Numbered from the stretch's first letter, positions 11,480 through 24,222 are shown. The stretch: 64,000 nucleotides of DNA from Rhynchonema sp. JSB1_4 (GCA_030248065.1 JASAMV010003402.1:1-64000), one strand, 5' to 3'. Numbers and translations are program-made. The notes: generated from the sequence alone by a model not told the origin.

Positions 11480-13870
11480 TAAATCGCAGGGTTTTCACTC
11501 TAATTCATTTCAAACGTCCTAAAATCGCGCGCTTCGCGTGCCATATACGGTACACTCATATCATTGAAATTTGGCCGTATGGCCTGCAAAAAGTGCAAAA
11601 ATTTCGCTCGCATGCTCAAATACATATACATAGAATGGTATTTAGCTTAAAATCACCCAATTATAAAGAAGCAATCGCAAATCGCCCAATTATAAATAAA
11701 GAAGTCAAACATGCACCAGATAAAAATGACTTTTGGAATTTGCCCCCCCCCTTGGCCGAAAGCTGGATCCGCCACTGTGCTCTTGTCTCTCCTTTGAAAA
11801 CTGATTTAAATTTACATAACTTTATTATGCAACAGAAGATGAAAATTTCGGTCCTGAATTTACCAACAATCCGATCGGAATTCATCAAAAACAGGTCCAT
11901 TTGATACGCGTGAAATTGACCTTTTCTGAATATTTCATATGCGTCACAGTGAAAATCTCCTGGGTCCTCGTTCTTTTTTCGAACTTGAAGGGGGCTGATT
12001 TGCAGCGGTCGGAATTCATCTAAAACAGGTGTATCTGACGCGCGAAAGCAGCGACCATTTCTGAACATTTCAGATGCATAAACAAACGAAAAAAGTCGAA
12101 TATGTCACGCACGATAACTTATGATAACTTTTTTGCACTTTTTTTGAATATGTCACCACACTTGCATTCCAAAGTGGGCTTTGACCTCGAATCAACGTTG
12201 TTGCGGGACAATTAGCGCGGCGCGCGGCAATTCCAGACGCAAAACAGATGATAAACACGATGTATCAGGAACATTGACCGGCATTCACTTTGCTGGCATG
12301 AGGGTTGGGTGTGGTCGGGTTGGACCATAGCTTGCAATTCCGTTGTTTCTTTCTGTACAGTTCGACCAAGCGTTAAAGTTGTTTACCCATGTGCTGCGAG
12401 AAACTTGTACGCCGGTAAAACATACAGAAACGACAAAATCACGCGAGATATAATTTATCTCATTTTGCATCCCCCGACCAAACCCAACCAGCAGTCCAGT
12501 AAAAGCAAATGCCGCCCGCTGGCTGGCATTATTATGCACTACACTGTGGTAACTTCCATATTTCTCACGGTCCCCAAGCACGCGCCTCACAGTTGTGTGA
12601 TCTGGGGGCCTGATCACAACTTGTTGCGAAAGAAAGTTATATTCACAAGTTTCAGTTATCCGCCATTACCGAGAACGTCCTCGTGTTTTTATCATCGTAA
12701 ACCCGTGTTGAAGTGCACGTGCTTGACTTGACTCGTCCCTTTCGAAGACGATGATTCCACAAGTTTTCATTCTTCCTATTGTCTTCTCATAATTTCGCGC
12801 ATTCTTTGTGCACACAAAGGTGATAAAGAAGGGTGCTTGAGGCGCGGCAAACCTTTCTGCCCTCGCAGAACTTTGCCTCAGTTTATTGACATCAAAGAAC
12901 ACACGCAATAATAGGCGCGCGATACACCGTTAGTGCACGTGAGTGCGTATAGAACATGCAACATTCATGCGTGCGTGTAGTGCATGCTCCACCCAGAGCT
13001 CCTATCCAGATTATTGGTGTATGTCGCATATCCGCAATTCATGCACTGTTATGCAAACAACGAAATCATGCGACATACACAAATATATGTAAATAAAATG
13101 TCGAAAAGTTGTGAAGTCCCAGGTTTGTCAAACGGCGTTTCTCAAAATGGAGTTATGACGAATTTATAACATCCAAACTCTAATTTTGAGGTGACACAAA
13201 AGGGATATCAGATTCCTGCGGTCTCACCAGCCTCTCTAGCGGAAGCCTATTTTCTGCGCACGCTTGCTTCTGCATTTTTGGCAGCATTTTTTTGCATTCA
13301 GACATTTAAAATATGTGCGTGTGCCGTTTTTGCGCTTGAAATCCAGACACGATAGACATTCTCAAAATATCGGCCTGCATTTTCCAAACATTTGTTTGTG
13401 ATACATAACTCTCGCATAAAAATCTGACAGAAAACACCGCGTCCTCGCGAAAATGCAGGCGGGGTCCGATTATTATTTGGTCATGATGTGCAGTTATAAG
13501 TTATTATATAAGTATCCCTTACCCCACCCTAGTCACAAGACTGCACACGCATGTTGTACACTATATTGTGAGATTTCGATTGTTATTTTTACACTTCACT
13601 GCATGTTGGCACCTTGTAATTCATCTTGTCATTATAATCTGTTTGGGGTTGTAGTTTTGCGCGTATGAAAATCCGCGTCTCATGCCCATTTTGGTGTGGT
13701 CTATCGGTGCGTTTGTTTGATTATTTGGTACCACAACAAAAAACTCTCCCACGATTTCAGCAAAAATTCCTGGTACCCGTTATAACGTAAAAAGTTTTAA
13801 AAATATAGTAAATTATTAAACGTTACAGAACTAATCTCCATATGTCCACACGCTTTCACGCCCTGTGGGG
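11480..13870. other. intergenic, no supported gene
   Basis: About 11,500-11,780 repeats parts of 3,230-3,600 and ends in GGATCCGCCACTG. About 11,870-12,070 has two diverged direct copies of a block with GGAATTCATC and AACAGGT. Open frames here lack splice support or coding character. From 12,070 to 13,870 I see only AT-rich DNA. Confidence 0.45.
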
Positions 13871-13875
13871 TGTAT

Positions 13876-14238
13876 AGTCCAGCCACGAACTCATGAGACG
13901 ACTTTTTTTGAAATTGGCTTGTGCGGATCCAACAATGTTCTGGTTCCACGTATTTCGGAAATGAAAGAAAGAGAAACGCACGTATTTTTTAAAAACACGC
14001 TCTCCACTCGGTGCGTAAATTCCCTTTTGACTCCCAAAACATTTGTGTGCTGAACATCGCTGCTGTTCGCGTAAGCACGCAACAAATTGAGGTCAGCCAG
14101 CTGGAACTTGTCATCATCTCCCTCAGCCAATCTCTTTCTTTTGTTTGCGAAAACACGTGTATCTGGAGCATTTTTGAATGCGGCCAAGCAAGCTTTAAAA
14201 AAAGTCGTCTCATGAGCTGGTGGCTGGACTATACAATA
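13876..14238. mobile_element. MITE, ATAGTCCAGCCACGA family, copy 1
   Basis: About 360 bp with inverted ends: CAGCCACGAACTCATGAGAC at the left and its near-inverse GTCTCATGAGCTGGTGGCTG at the right, both extending outward to TATAGTCC. A second copy at 22,948-23,308 shares the core (TTGAGGTCAGCCAGCTGG, AAATTCCCTTTTGACTCCC). Open frames on either strand within both copies are shared by descent of the element and have no transposase motif. Confidence 0.85.
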
Positions 14239-14693
14239 GAAATTTATCAGTGAAAGTCATACAGTTGAGTTTGGCCAGTTGTTTTTCGCCACATTCAATC
14301 AAAAGTTTTGGCTCTCTTTGTTGGAGCTCGAAATTGTGCGTGTGAACTGTTATAGCCGAAGTACTACTTTCTCAATTATGCACTCCATGTCACGTTTTGT
14401 CAATGTGTATGTATGTGTAGCCATTTATTTGCTCAAATTGATGCTTGGCCAACATTGAGGGAGCGTGCGAGATTTTAATCTGGTGTTAATTGGCTCATTT
14501 ATAATCATAAGTTCGTTTTGAGCGCTGTTGTGTTGTTGATATTTTTGTTTACCTCCTTACAAGATAATACGCTACATTTTTGTACATACTTTCATTCGTA
14601 CGTTGTGACAGGGCCACTTTGTGTGGAAATTTGTTTACCACACACACAGACAGACATTGGGCATTTTCTTCATTTTCTCGTGCGCAGGTAAAG

Positions 14694-17600
14694 ATGCAGC
14701 ACCAGGGCCGTCTGGTCTGTATTTGCCAATCAATTGTGCTTGCGTTGAGCTTAAGTATTCAAAATGCACGCACTCAACAATTGACCAGCACCAGTCAACC
14801 GCTGACCAGACCATTGCCGTTTGTGACGTGCGAAAATGAATACGAAGCATTGTTTCCTGACAGAAGGGATTGCAGGTCAGTTTTGACGGCGGTCACGTGA
14901 CCAGGGTTGGATTAAAAAAAGTAAAAAATTCCAGAATTGGATAATAAAAAAAATTTCATCCAACCCTGCATCTTACCACACAAATACACTGACGACGGCA
15001 ACACTCTCTGTGCAAAAACAGGCCGATTAACTATAAACGTCTGGCGTATACGAAAAACGGTGATTTCCAGTGATCGACCGCCTCTGTAGTGGATTTCTAT
15101 ATGACCTTTCTCGTGTCAACCACAGATTTCGAGATTTACTTTATCTAGACGACTTAATTATTAGATCTTGGAAATAATAAACATTACGCTGGTCGAAATT
15201 AGTGGACCCGTGGGCCCAACTGCGTTTTTTCCAAAGATGAAAGTTTGTAGACACTGGGCGTTTGGGCATTTTGCATTGGATATCCAACGTTGTGGGATAT
15301 CAAATTTTTGAGCTAAAAAATCTGCCAATTTTTCCCGACTGGTAACTCAACCCTCCTGCTCATCCACACAGGCGCTACGTCTACTGTTGGAAGCAACTGC
15401 CGTACTACTTCATGTGCCACAGCGGATTTGTGTTCGATCCGTGCATCAACGAATGCGTTCGGGTGAGTGCACCAACTGATGGCTGCTGTTTCATTCCACC
15501 GGCTTATTGTGGAAAATTAAAATTGCAGCAATCGAAACTTCATTAAATTGCATTTAAAAGTATGTCACCAACAATCGTGTGTTGTCGAAACCTGCGCATA
15601 TAGGCCTAACTATACTTCGTTTTCTCAGAAAACAAAGAACAAATTCTGGCGCGCTGATTGGTCCACGTATGTTCAACAGCCAATCAGCGCGCGAGAATTT
15701 GTTCTTTGTTCTCTGAGAGAACGAAGTATGGTCAGGCCTGTAATGGCGTCAACTCAGATTGTTCTCCGGTATCCACACTAATGTCAAGTATACATTTCTC
15801 GCGCTCATTTAGGGCTGTATTGATGTCGGTGCGGGCATATGAAATGAATGCACGGGACTCACATGCATTTAGCACATGCGTGCTGGCCTGAGTTCACTAC
15901 CAGAGTTGGCGATTTGAGTCGACGATCAAAAAAAATAGCGGGACGTTGCCAACGATCAATCCTGTCATGGATTCTCATCACAGAAGCCAATAAAATTCTA
16001 ACAAAGGCATATACTTCATCAAAGTGGGTGCAGCAACTTTCAGATCAAAGACTGCGTCAACAGCGATATCTGCGAATGTCAACCCCCATCCGGATGTCCG
16101 TTGACCAATCAACCGCTCACAATTGGTGGCGTGCTGCAGATTAAACCCGACGATCAGGTGAACAGGGCGCTATTCAGAGAATGTTGGACATGTGTGATTT
16201 GAATGACGAGAAATTTGCAGAAAAAATAGCAACCGATAGAAGTTCAGACTGTAGTTGCACGGCTGTTAGCAATTGCTATTCAAAGTTGGATAGTTTTGAA
16301 CAGCTGCTTTCCTCGCTATTGTTCCAGCAGTCACGCGTGCCCTGCAGTGCAGGATAAAATAAATATCAGTGAAACTCGCGTTGTCCTTGTGTGAACAATG
16401 AAACACCTGGTTGACAACGCTTTGAAATTTGTACATGTTCAGCACCGGCTGAGTGTTCTAGTGGCACGATTCTCGCTCAGAGTGCGAGAGGTCGCGGGTT
16501 CAATCTCCGGGTCAGCCCATTTTTTTGCCGTCGACGGCCATCATATTGATGAATATGCACAGTTGTTTGCAGAAAACTGCCATGATAAACTGAAAAATAA
16601 TAACGGGGAGCGCATGTACATACATTCCAAAATCCTTTGTGAACAAAAAAATGACTTTCTTCGACTAGGGCTCGAACCCAGGTCCTCCACCTAACCGGGG
16701 CATTGCTCCACCGACTGAGTTATCGAAGTGCCTGCTTCCAACAAGCAAACTCACTCATTGCTTATAAACTGAAAAAGTAGTAATGATACCAGAGCGTGTG
16801 AAACATTTTCTCCTATACAACAAACAGGCGGAACTTGACAGCAACCGTGTGCAACGGAGACTCGAGAAGACAACGACAACATCAACAACAACAACACCAC
16901 CAATATCGCTGGTTGAATTGATCACCAAAATCCCACCCCCAACGCGAGTGGGCAATGCCGATCATTCGGTGTCGTTGATTGACGCGCGACGGAATCGATT
17001 GGCGCATATCGATGCGAGGTTGATTGATTTTTTGTCGTTTTTTTTTGCTTTTTGTTTCTTTTTGCGATTATTGTCAAACCTGCACGTAATTGCCCGAAAT
17101 CTCGAAAGCGCGACCGGTGGCGCTTTCGAGAATTTGGGCCAATGAATCCCTCTGTATAGTGAACGGATGATCATTGCACACATTGATGCAATAATGTTCC
17201 CAAACGGTGGTCACATAGTGATTGAACAAAATACATAGTGCCGTGTTCTGTTCACTATGTGGAGGTTTGACTGTAACCGTTGATGTAGGTTGATTCGTTT
17301 TGTGTTGCGATACACTGGCAGCACCAGGGTTGGGCAAAAAAAAACGACGGCGTTTTTTCTTAAAAAAAACGACGTTTTTTTAAAAAAAAAACGCCTGGGT
17401 CGTTTTTCGTTTTTTTTAAATCCTGAATTTCCTTGATTTTCCCTGATTTTTCAGGGAAAGTACCCTGATTATCAAGGAAAATCAATTTTTTGTCCCATTT
17501 TTTTAAAAAAATTTTCGACCAATTTTTACTTTGTCGAGATACGTCGATATACGGAGTTTGACTTTCAGTGATGACCCCGGCCAAAGTTGGTCTCACGATG

Positions 17601-20600
17601 CGGGTCTGATATGGGATCTTAGCAACTCGCTAGAAAAGGGTTGAAACCCATTTATTTTGCCTCAGAACACATAGAATTACTTCATTTAACCAGGTTTTCT
17701 TCCCAACATGAGCGTTTTCTAATTTTTTTGGGGGCATATTTCGGTCATCTGGGCGTTTTAAAAAAAACGATTTTTTGAAAAAAAACGTTTTTTGCCCAAC
17801 CCTGGGCAGCACACGCACTGTGAATACCTCGCACACACCAAAGGCGATTTTTTGCTCAATAGGCTTTTGTCCTACAATCTGTTATTCAGCGGGAAACATT
17901 CTTCGCCCATTGAGTGGTTTAGTAGATGTTTCGCTGTGAAAAACTCACACATTTCGGGTTCTTGAACTCAACAAAATCATCAAGTTATACATTTTCTCAG
18001 AAAATCGCCCGTCCAACGTGTGATCACGTTTACGCCCGAGCCAGATTCGCATCATCCCGGCTATCTGCTGCATTTGAGTGTGGAGAAACGCGGCAATGAC
18101 ACCCAGCCTTGGCATGGATCGCCCTGGGAGGAAACACGTTAGCTTTTGTGTCCTTTTGTTGGAAAAGAGACCCCCAAAATCTCACAGAATCTGAAGAATG
18201 TTCAATAGACTGACCGTGTTACTACATACGTTCATGTTGGTAAAATTACACGATACAAAACTGGATGGAATAAATTCAAAAAATTAAAAACCAGACTGTT
18301 GAACATCACCACCAACACATTGCAGCAGCGCATCAATCCGTGGACAGCAAGCCTGTGGTGTCTGAAAGAGAGGTAATCGACAAAGCAGCCAACAGTGCCG
18401 AACGTACATACGGGACCCAGGATGCAGCGAGCAAAAGTGATGCAAAAATTGCGGAACAGAAAGTTGATGACGTCATGGAAACAACACCGGCCTTACCGGA
18501 TTATGACCCGGAAAGTGAGTTTCGATTGGAAATTATTTCCCGTTTAGATAATTACATACTTGTGTGCGGATGTTGCCGTACATCCCCGGTCTAAATTATT
18601 TCTTCTATAGTTTCTCAATATTTTATTTCTAGGTTCGTCGTAATTCTGAGCACAGTCTATTTTGTGTTTGGACAGTAGTAGGTTTGGGGTACATGACACT
18701 ACATGCCCCACACTACTTTCCCCAAGGCGTTCATTCACTCACATTGTTTTTCATGGCTTTCATATTTTACTTTTTGACTTCTTCTTTCGTATTTCTTTCC
18801 AGCTACCCCTGTTGACACCATTAAAGCCTCACCACAACCACATGGTCACTTAGAAGTTCTGATTCCGAAAGCTCCAACCGTGGAAGAGTCAGGTCCAAAA
18901 GCCTTATTTATTTTTAAAATATATGTTTTGTATTGTAGAATTGAACCGTTCGACCGCTTTGCCACGCAAATGTTTTTACTCCCAACGTTTCGTTTTTGTC
19001 AATGTTTTAGTTTCTGGAAAATCCAAATATTTTTTAGTCCAACCCAAACCGTTCCCAACCAGCACCATGCAATCCACATCTACCTTCACCACAGTCCCGA
19101 TCCTGACAACAACCACTCATCTAACATCAACAGAGCTGCCGGACTTAGACCTGGACTTTATAAATGGCTCGAGTGAAACATCAGCCAGCCAGAATGACAC
19201 GGATGCAATCGATATTCTGCTGAATGGTACACTTACGGACGAGACAGTGTTCCCGGTGAATCCAGTGGTGATTGAGCCAAGGCAGAACCAAGAACCGGAA
19301 AGAGGTAAAAATCTTTGCATGTGAAAAAATTCCATTCTTACCCAATCGTATGCCCTTCTTGATCCCATTTTGTCACAAAGTACTGTATGAATGTGCTTGT
19401 TGCCTGAACCTGCAAGGTGATAGTGTCCCTACAGGTTGTTCCCGTTGTTGTCGTCAATCATGTGCGGATGCCGCATGCGAATGTCTGCCACGTGGTGCAT
19501 GCAGATGCAAGCCGATTCAGCCCATACTTCTGCCTGGGACTGTAGGTGCGTGTGTGTTGCCTGTCTGCTGCTTTTCGGTGTTGTGTGAGTTTTGGTCAGC
19601 TTCAATCGATCAATGATGTTACGTTACACTCATCCTCATGGTCACCTAGAAGTTGGTCGTTTTGGCCTGCGTTCTCAAACGTGCGAGGTGCCAGGCCTCG
19701 TCGGTGCAAACACCTCTTGCCCACCAAAACTAGTTGTTGCCCTGAGCCTTTGAAAACTAAATGAATGGCTTAGGCCTGATCAACTCGTCAGTTCTGCATG
19801 CTTTGCGTATCAAGATGTCACATCTTTCATTGCACGGCGAAAACAAGCATAACGAGCTTTAGCGCATGCAAACACCACCCCACCAATCCAGGTGACTGTT
19901 CATCATGCTGTGTACAGAAATGTCAAGATGCACCCTGCGAATGTCTGCCATTTACGTTCGGCCAATGTCGCTGTGCGCAGCCGGAAGCAAGTTGGTTACG
20001 CCCTTGCATGCACGCCGTAAAATATTTCCGGAAAATTGTCAATGTTGTTGTTAGTTTTATAAAATAGTGGAAAATCGTTAGTCAGTCGCATATCGCAATG
20101 TTTTCGATTGTGAAACATACATACATATGCCAGCCAGCATGTTGGACACTGACTTTGCGCAACACATGCATAATGCGTGTGAAACGACCTGCTAAAAACT
20201 GACTGATGTTTCACGAAGTGACAGTATCATGTATTGTGCTCACATGTCACGTGCACTAAAAACATCTCCGCGTGTGTGAGGAGCATTGTTGTAAATTTGA
20301 TCCAATGAACTCAAGTCGATTCCCCTCCGTTGCATGTTGATGTTTCAGTGCGTTGCATGCAACCGCCACGCATGGGTCGTTGTCGTGCTTCATTGATGCG
20401 TTACTATTACGACGCGATGGCTGGCAAGTGTAAACTGTTCGTTTACGGTGGTTGTGGCGGCAATTTGAATCGATTCGAAACCATGGATGATTGTATACAG
20501 ACGTGTGGAGGATCGGCCGAACTGGATATGGGCGCCAGGGGTTGGGCTTGATTGCACCATGCCTGCATTTTCTTAAACTTTTTCAAATTAAAGCTGTTAA

Positions 20601-23600
20601 AGTTACTTATGTGTTGTGTCCCCCGGCATGTGCAATGCGTTTGTGTGCTTGAAAGCATGATCGTTTTTGAACAGTATTTTCGATTATTGTCCAATATTTT
20701 CGTTTTGAATATAATTATATTTTCATACTTCTGCGTACATCTATGTGAAACATCAGTGCTACAATTATTCAAGTCAGTCAGTGCAATGCTCAATGTGTGC
20801 CTCCGTTGCTTCATCCTGATTACCATGCAATCAGCCAAAATAGAAAATGTTCGAAAAGAGTGATTTGTATAATTTTAATTTTCCAGACATTTGCACCCAA
20901 CAAGTAATGGTCGGACCCTGTTTGGCTCTAATCCGTCGTTGGCATTACGACACCGAAGAACGAAAATGCAAACAGTTCTTCTGGGGCGGTTGTGGCGGCA
21001 ATTTGAATAATTTTGAAACATTAGCCGATTGCGAAGGGAAATGTGGCGAATTGAGTGAGGAAGGTCAGTACCAGATTATAATGTCGTTGTTTAAATTGAA
21101 ACGATTTGACGTTCAATGATACAATTCAATCTCTTTTTTCAGAACCATCCGATCCTCTTATCCCGGTCGAGATGATTCAGCCAGAAATTATCGAGAAACT
21201 TGAAAACATCGATGAACTACAGTTGAACGTGACCGAGGAAAGCGCGCTGATGTCCGAACTGCTGCACAACACTGGCGGTTCGATTGGATTAAAAACATAG
21301 TTTGGCCAAGAAAGAAAAATTTTAAATTAAAAACATGTCGGACTTTTCAGATTCGCACGAATCCATGCCGCGAATGTGTAATCTCACCCATATGGCCGAT
21401 ACGGCCATTTGTCGATGTGAGGCGTCCGTCGATGAACATAATTTGGAAGGTATGGATATCGCTGTGTCGTTCAACAGCTTGTCGGTTTAAAGGCGCGTTG
21501 CTTTGAATCAGCCTGTTAAATACACCAGCATCCAGCATGCAATGGTGTTGCTGGATGCAAAACCATTGACACAGTTTAAAAATTTCCTTGTTGTGCAGTA
21601 GACCGTAGATCACATTTCAATGTTGAAAAAGTTAGCCAATCACACGCGCCCGTGGTAGACATCAACCTCGGTCTGTTGTCAGTTTTTCGTCTCGGAATTC
21701 GGGTTGGTGGCAGAGTTTTTTCGAGCGTTTTTGCCATTTCGTTTTGCATCAAGCAACCCATCAACGTGCAAAAGTTATTGTGAGCAGGCGCCTTTTATGT
21801 ACACAGTTCGAATGAAAAACACAGACAATCACTTTTCCGAATACACTCAATCAATAAAATCTGGCTAACTGTTTAGTCGTCAAATCAAGCAGCCCTGAAT
21901 GAGCTCGAGAAACATTCACATGCTGCATCCAGGGCAGCGTTAATGACGGGAGTAGTTGACGGTTTGAGCAATGGTTGAGTTTGCTTGTTGGCTGCACCAC
22001 AGCAGAAACGGCAATCACAATTGCGTATGTATATGACCAAAAACTTTGCGTCCAAGGGCAGGCACTTCGATAGCTCAGTTGGTAGAGCAATGCCCCGGTT
22101 AGGCGGAGGACCTGGGTTCGAGCCCCAGTCGAAGAAAGCCATTTTTTGTTCACAAAGGATTTTGGAATGTACATGCGCTCCCCCCGTTATGATTGACGGT
22201 TTGAGTTGACGACATATAAATATCTCAAAAAATCTCGCCAAAACCAAAATCTGTCCGCATTCCCTATCCAGTTCTGCGCAGTTCGCCAAACGACAAGCTC
22301 TTATCCTCCGGCAATACCGTAGCCCAAGTCGGTGTCCATTCCCAATGCGAGTCACTACATTGTTCCAACGGCGGCATGTATCTCGCTCTGTCAAACGGTC
22401 ACTGCGGCTGTGTGTGCCCCACAGGTACAATTATTGAATTCCCGCCATGTATGACCCTGATCCAACAAGGCGGCTCACCTTGACTTTCAGGCTACACCGG
22501 TGCCGACTGCATGCACTTGGTGTCATTGGAGGATTGCGTGTGCTACCACGGGGGTCGATGTGTCAGAGTGGACTTGGCGCAAAGAAGGCTGGATGGAAGG
22601 AAAGAGGCATTCGCATGTGAATGCCCCCTCGGTCAGTCTACATGTATACAGTACATATGTATGGGCAATCCATCGGCTCATGTCACTTTTTATACACACA
22701 GCGCGTGCAGCAGCACACGCCATTTTCTAAACAAGATGTACGCTTTGGGCGAATGTCATACTTTGATTACCGCTTTTTAATTTATCCGGTTTTTATTAGC
22801 TGCTTGCCATAACACTTTTCTGCGCCACTGCAAAATTTGGGGATGTTTCAATGAATAACTGCAGAGAATAGATGCATTCATTGACGGCAGTAATGTAGCA
22901 TGTAGCCTGTGTGCGCGAGTGCCATGAGCTGGCGGATTGCCCATACAGTCAAACCACGAACTCATGAGACGACTTATTTTGAAGTTGACTTGATCGGATC
23001 CAATAATGTTCCGGTTCCACGTATTTCGGAAATGAAAGAAAGAGAAACGCATGTATTTTTTAAAAACACGCACTCCACCTCGGTGCGTAAATTCCCTTTT
23101 GACTCCCAAAACATTTGTGTGTTGAACGACGTTGTTGTTCGCGCAAGCACGCAACAAATTGAGGTCAGCCAGCTGGAACTTGTCATCATGTCTCTCGGCC
23201 CAATCTCTTTCTTTTGTTTGCGAAAACCCGTGTAACCGGCGCAGTTTTAAATCTGGCCAAGCAAGCTTTAAAAATAGTCGTCTCATGAGCTCGTGGTTGG
23301 ACTATACACACGGCACCTGATTTGATCGGGTGAGATACTGAAGCACTACCCGAAAATGGTGTCATTAAGCCAATTTTTAATATTTTTACTGGAATTTGTA
23401 TTGCATGAAAGGAAGAAAATAATAATACATAGTACTTCATCAATCAACAGCCGCACCTGTTCGCAAACGGGTTATCAGTCACTCGCTGTGTAACGTTTGT
23501 GAAACATCATCTTGTGAAATTGACGTCACATGCTGTGTAGTCTCTCATTAAAACGCAACACCGCCTAGCCATGCTTGATCTTTTTTCAGATAAAAGGCTG

Positions 23601-24002
23601 GCGTGCGAAGTGACGTCGCAAGCAAGCAACTTTGATTTCCCGCTCGCCACAAGCACCTTCCCTTGATATTCAGGCTACCTCGGTTCACAATGTCAATACA
23701 GCGTGCGCAACGTACGCTACTCGGATATTCAAAGTGTGACGCAGCGAATCGCAAATGTGTTCCTCAAAATCGACAAATTGATCCTGTGTCCCGATGATCT
23801 GAGCCCTATCGGAGAGGGCGGGGGCGCCCTCACGGCGGGCGCCGAGCCATTTTGCGCCAATGAGGGCCTGTGCCTATTGGACATTGTCAAGAATGAGAAA
23901 AGGTGCTACTGTAGAAACAATGCGGTCGGTGTCAGATGTGAAATATTAGTTGAACCAGGCTCTGATACGGTGGACAGGGCGTTAGATGAGTTTGTTGCTT
24001 GA
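14694..24002 (+). CDS. secreted mosaic: chitin-binding-like, Cys modules, 2 Kunitz, 3 EGF
   Basis: Seventeen exons with agreeing phase total 2,724 nt (907 residues): 14,694-14,875; 15,372-15,462; 16,044-16,157; 16,828-17,018; 18,001-18,137; 18,326-18,514; 18,803-18,892; 19,011-19,304; 19,435-19,545; 19,892-19,990; 20,349-20,540; 20,887-21,063; 21,143-21,277; 21,351-21,449; 22,272-22,424; 22,491-22,631; 23,674-24,002. From exon 5 on every intron is phase 1, the signature of exon-shuffled extracellular modules. The order is: signal peptide (IVLALSLSIQ); a peritrophin-A-like six-Cys module (FPDRRDCRRYVYCW); a CECQPPSGC segment; Thr/Pro-rich linkers; two CC...CECLP...CRC modules; two Kunitz domains; and EGF-like modules (CVCPTGYTGADC, CECPLGYLGSQC, CYC...GVRCE). 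Both Kunitz domains keep the exact spacing C-8-C-15-C-7-C-12-C-3-C. The P1 residue is Arg in the first (trypsin-type) and Leu in the second. It probably acts in an extracellular matrix, cuticle or secretion as a protease inhibitor or scaffold. The exact orthologue is not recognised. Confidence 0.85.
14903..14972. mobile_element. short hAT-like MITE remnant
   Basis: CAGGGTTGGATTAAAAAAAG at the left and CATCCAACCCTG at the right are inverse ends around about 45 A/T-rich bases. It lies in intron 1 of the secreted mosaic gene. The flanking octamers CACGTGAC and CATCTTAC do not match well, so a target duplication is not proven. Confidence 0.55.
15608..15743. mobile_element. palindromic MITE, CCTAACTATACTTCG family
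   Basis: The arms GGCCTAACTATACTTCG and CGAAGTATGGTCAGGCC plus internal GAACAAATTC/GAATTTGTTC make the element nearly self-complementary along its length. The same family at 32,254-32,389 is flanked by TTAA. It lies in intron 2 of the mosaic gene and encodes nothing. Confidence 0.8.
16447..16518 (+). tRNA. tRNA-like sequence (Pro-type body), probably pseudogene
   Basis: GGCTGAG pairs with GTCAGCC over six positions. The body GTGTTCTAGTGG, CTCGC...GCGAG anticodon stem and GCGGGTTCAATC T-arm resemble animal tRNA-Pro. The anticodon loop reads TCAGAGT, with C at position 33, and would give AGA at 34-36, so identity is unclear. A T7 run follows directly, as in a pol III terminator. It lies in an intron, close to a SINE copy. 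Confidence 0.5.
16606..16745 (-). mobile_element. tRNA-derived SINE copy
   Basis: Starts with GGGGAGCGCATGTACATACA and AAAATCCTTTGTGAAC, then the inverse of a tRNA-like head (GGGCTCGAACCCAGGTCC, CCGACTGAGTTATCGAAGTG), and continues into CCAACAAGCAAACTCA, the shared 5' flank. Same organisation as 22,060-22,192 but in opposite orientation. It lies in intron 3 of the secreted mosaic gene. Confidence 0.8.
17325..17804. mobile_element. hAT-like MITE with 8-bp target duplication
   Basis: Ends CAGGGTTGGGCAAAAAAAAA and its inverse TTTTTTGCCCAACCCTG, flanked by the exact octamer GGCAGCAC on both sides (17,317-17,324 and 17,805-17,812). CAGGG ends and 8-bp duplications are the hallmark of the hAT superfamily. 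The core carries ACGACGTTTTTT stretches and a TTGTCGAGATACGTCGATAT block shared with 46,360-46,876. There is no transposase. It lies in an intron of the mosaic gene. Confidence 0.9.
21965..22192 (+). mobile_element. tRNA-derived SINE, most complete copy
   Basis: A leader (GAGTTTGCTTGTTGG, AAACTTTGCGTCCAAGGGCA) precedes a 72-base tRNA-like head at about 22,067-22,138 with A box TAGCTCAGTTGGTAGAGC, B box GGTTCGAGCCC and a 6/7 acceptor stem. A tail follows, with GTTCACAAAGGATTTTGG and ATGTACATGCGCTCCCCC. The anticodon loop is CCGGTTA, with C instead of T before the anticodon. Relatives lie at 2,106, 16,606, 33,528 and 33,807. It sits in an intron of the mosaic gene. Confidence 0.8.
22948..23308. 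mobile_element. MITE, ATAGTCCAGCCACGA family, copy 2
   Basis: Same ends and core as 13,876-14,238 (CCACGAACTCATGAGACGAC at the left, inverse ending GGTTGGACTATA at the right). It lies in the last intron of the secreted mosaic gene. Confidence 0.85.
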
Positions 24003-24216
24003 TCTTATTTATAATGATGCTCGTCATAATTTAATTCGAAACTCTACGCATCGTCTTTCGCGTTTTTATCGTGCTTTCATTTATTTTTTGAACTTTTTTG
24101 TATTTTTCTTCTTGCGCGCATGTGTTTTTATTCGAATATTATTGAACACATGCTGTTTTATTATGTTGCAATCCAGGCATGGGCTATAATGTATGACTTG
24201 AAACTTCGTAAAATGA

Positions 24217-24222
24217 AATAAA
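24217..24222 (+). terminator. polyadenylation signal AATAAA
   Basis: AATAAA occurs 215 bases after the stop codon of the secreted mosaic gene, in an A/T-rich 3' region. It is the first consensus signal downstream on this strand. Confidence 0.5.

Noticed and set aside
22777..23286. 169-codon minus-strand frame
   Set aside because: It mostly covers the MITE at 22,948-23,308; a similar frame in the copy at 13,876-14,238 shows it belongs to the element, and no transposase motif is seen.
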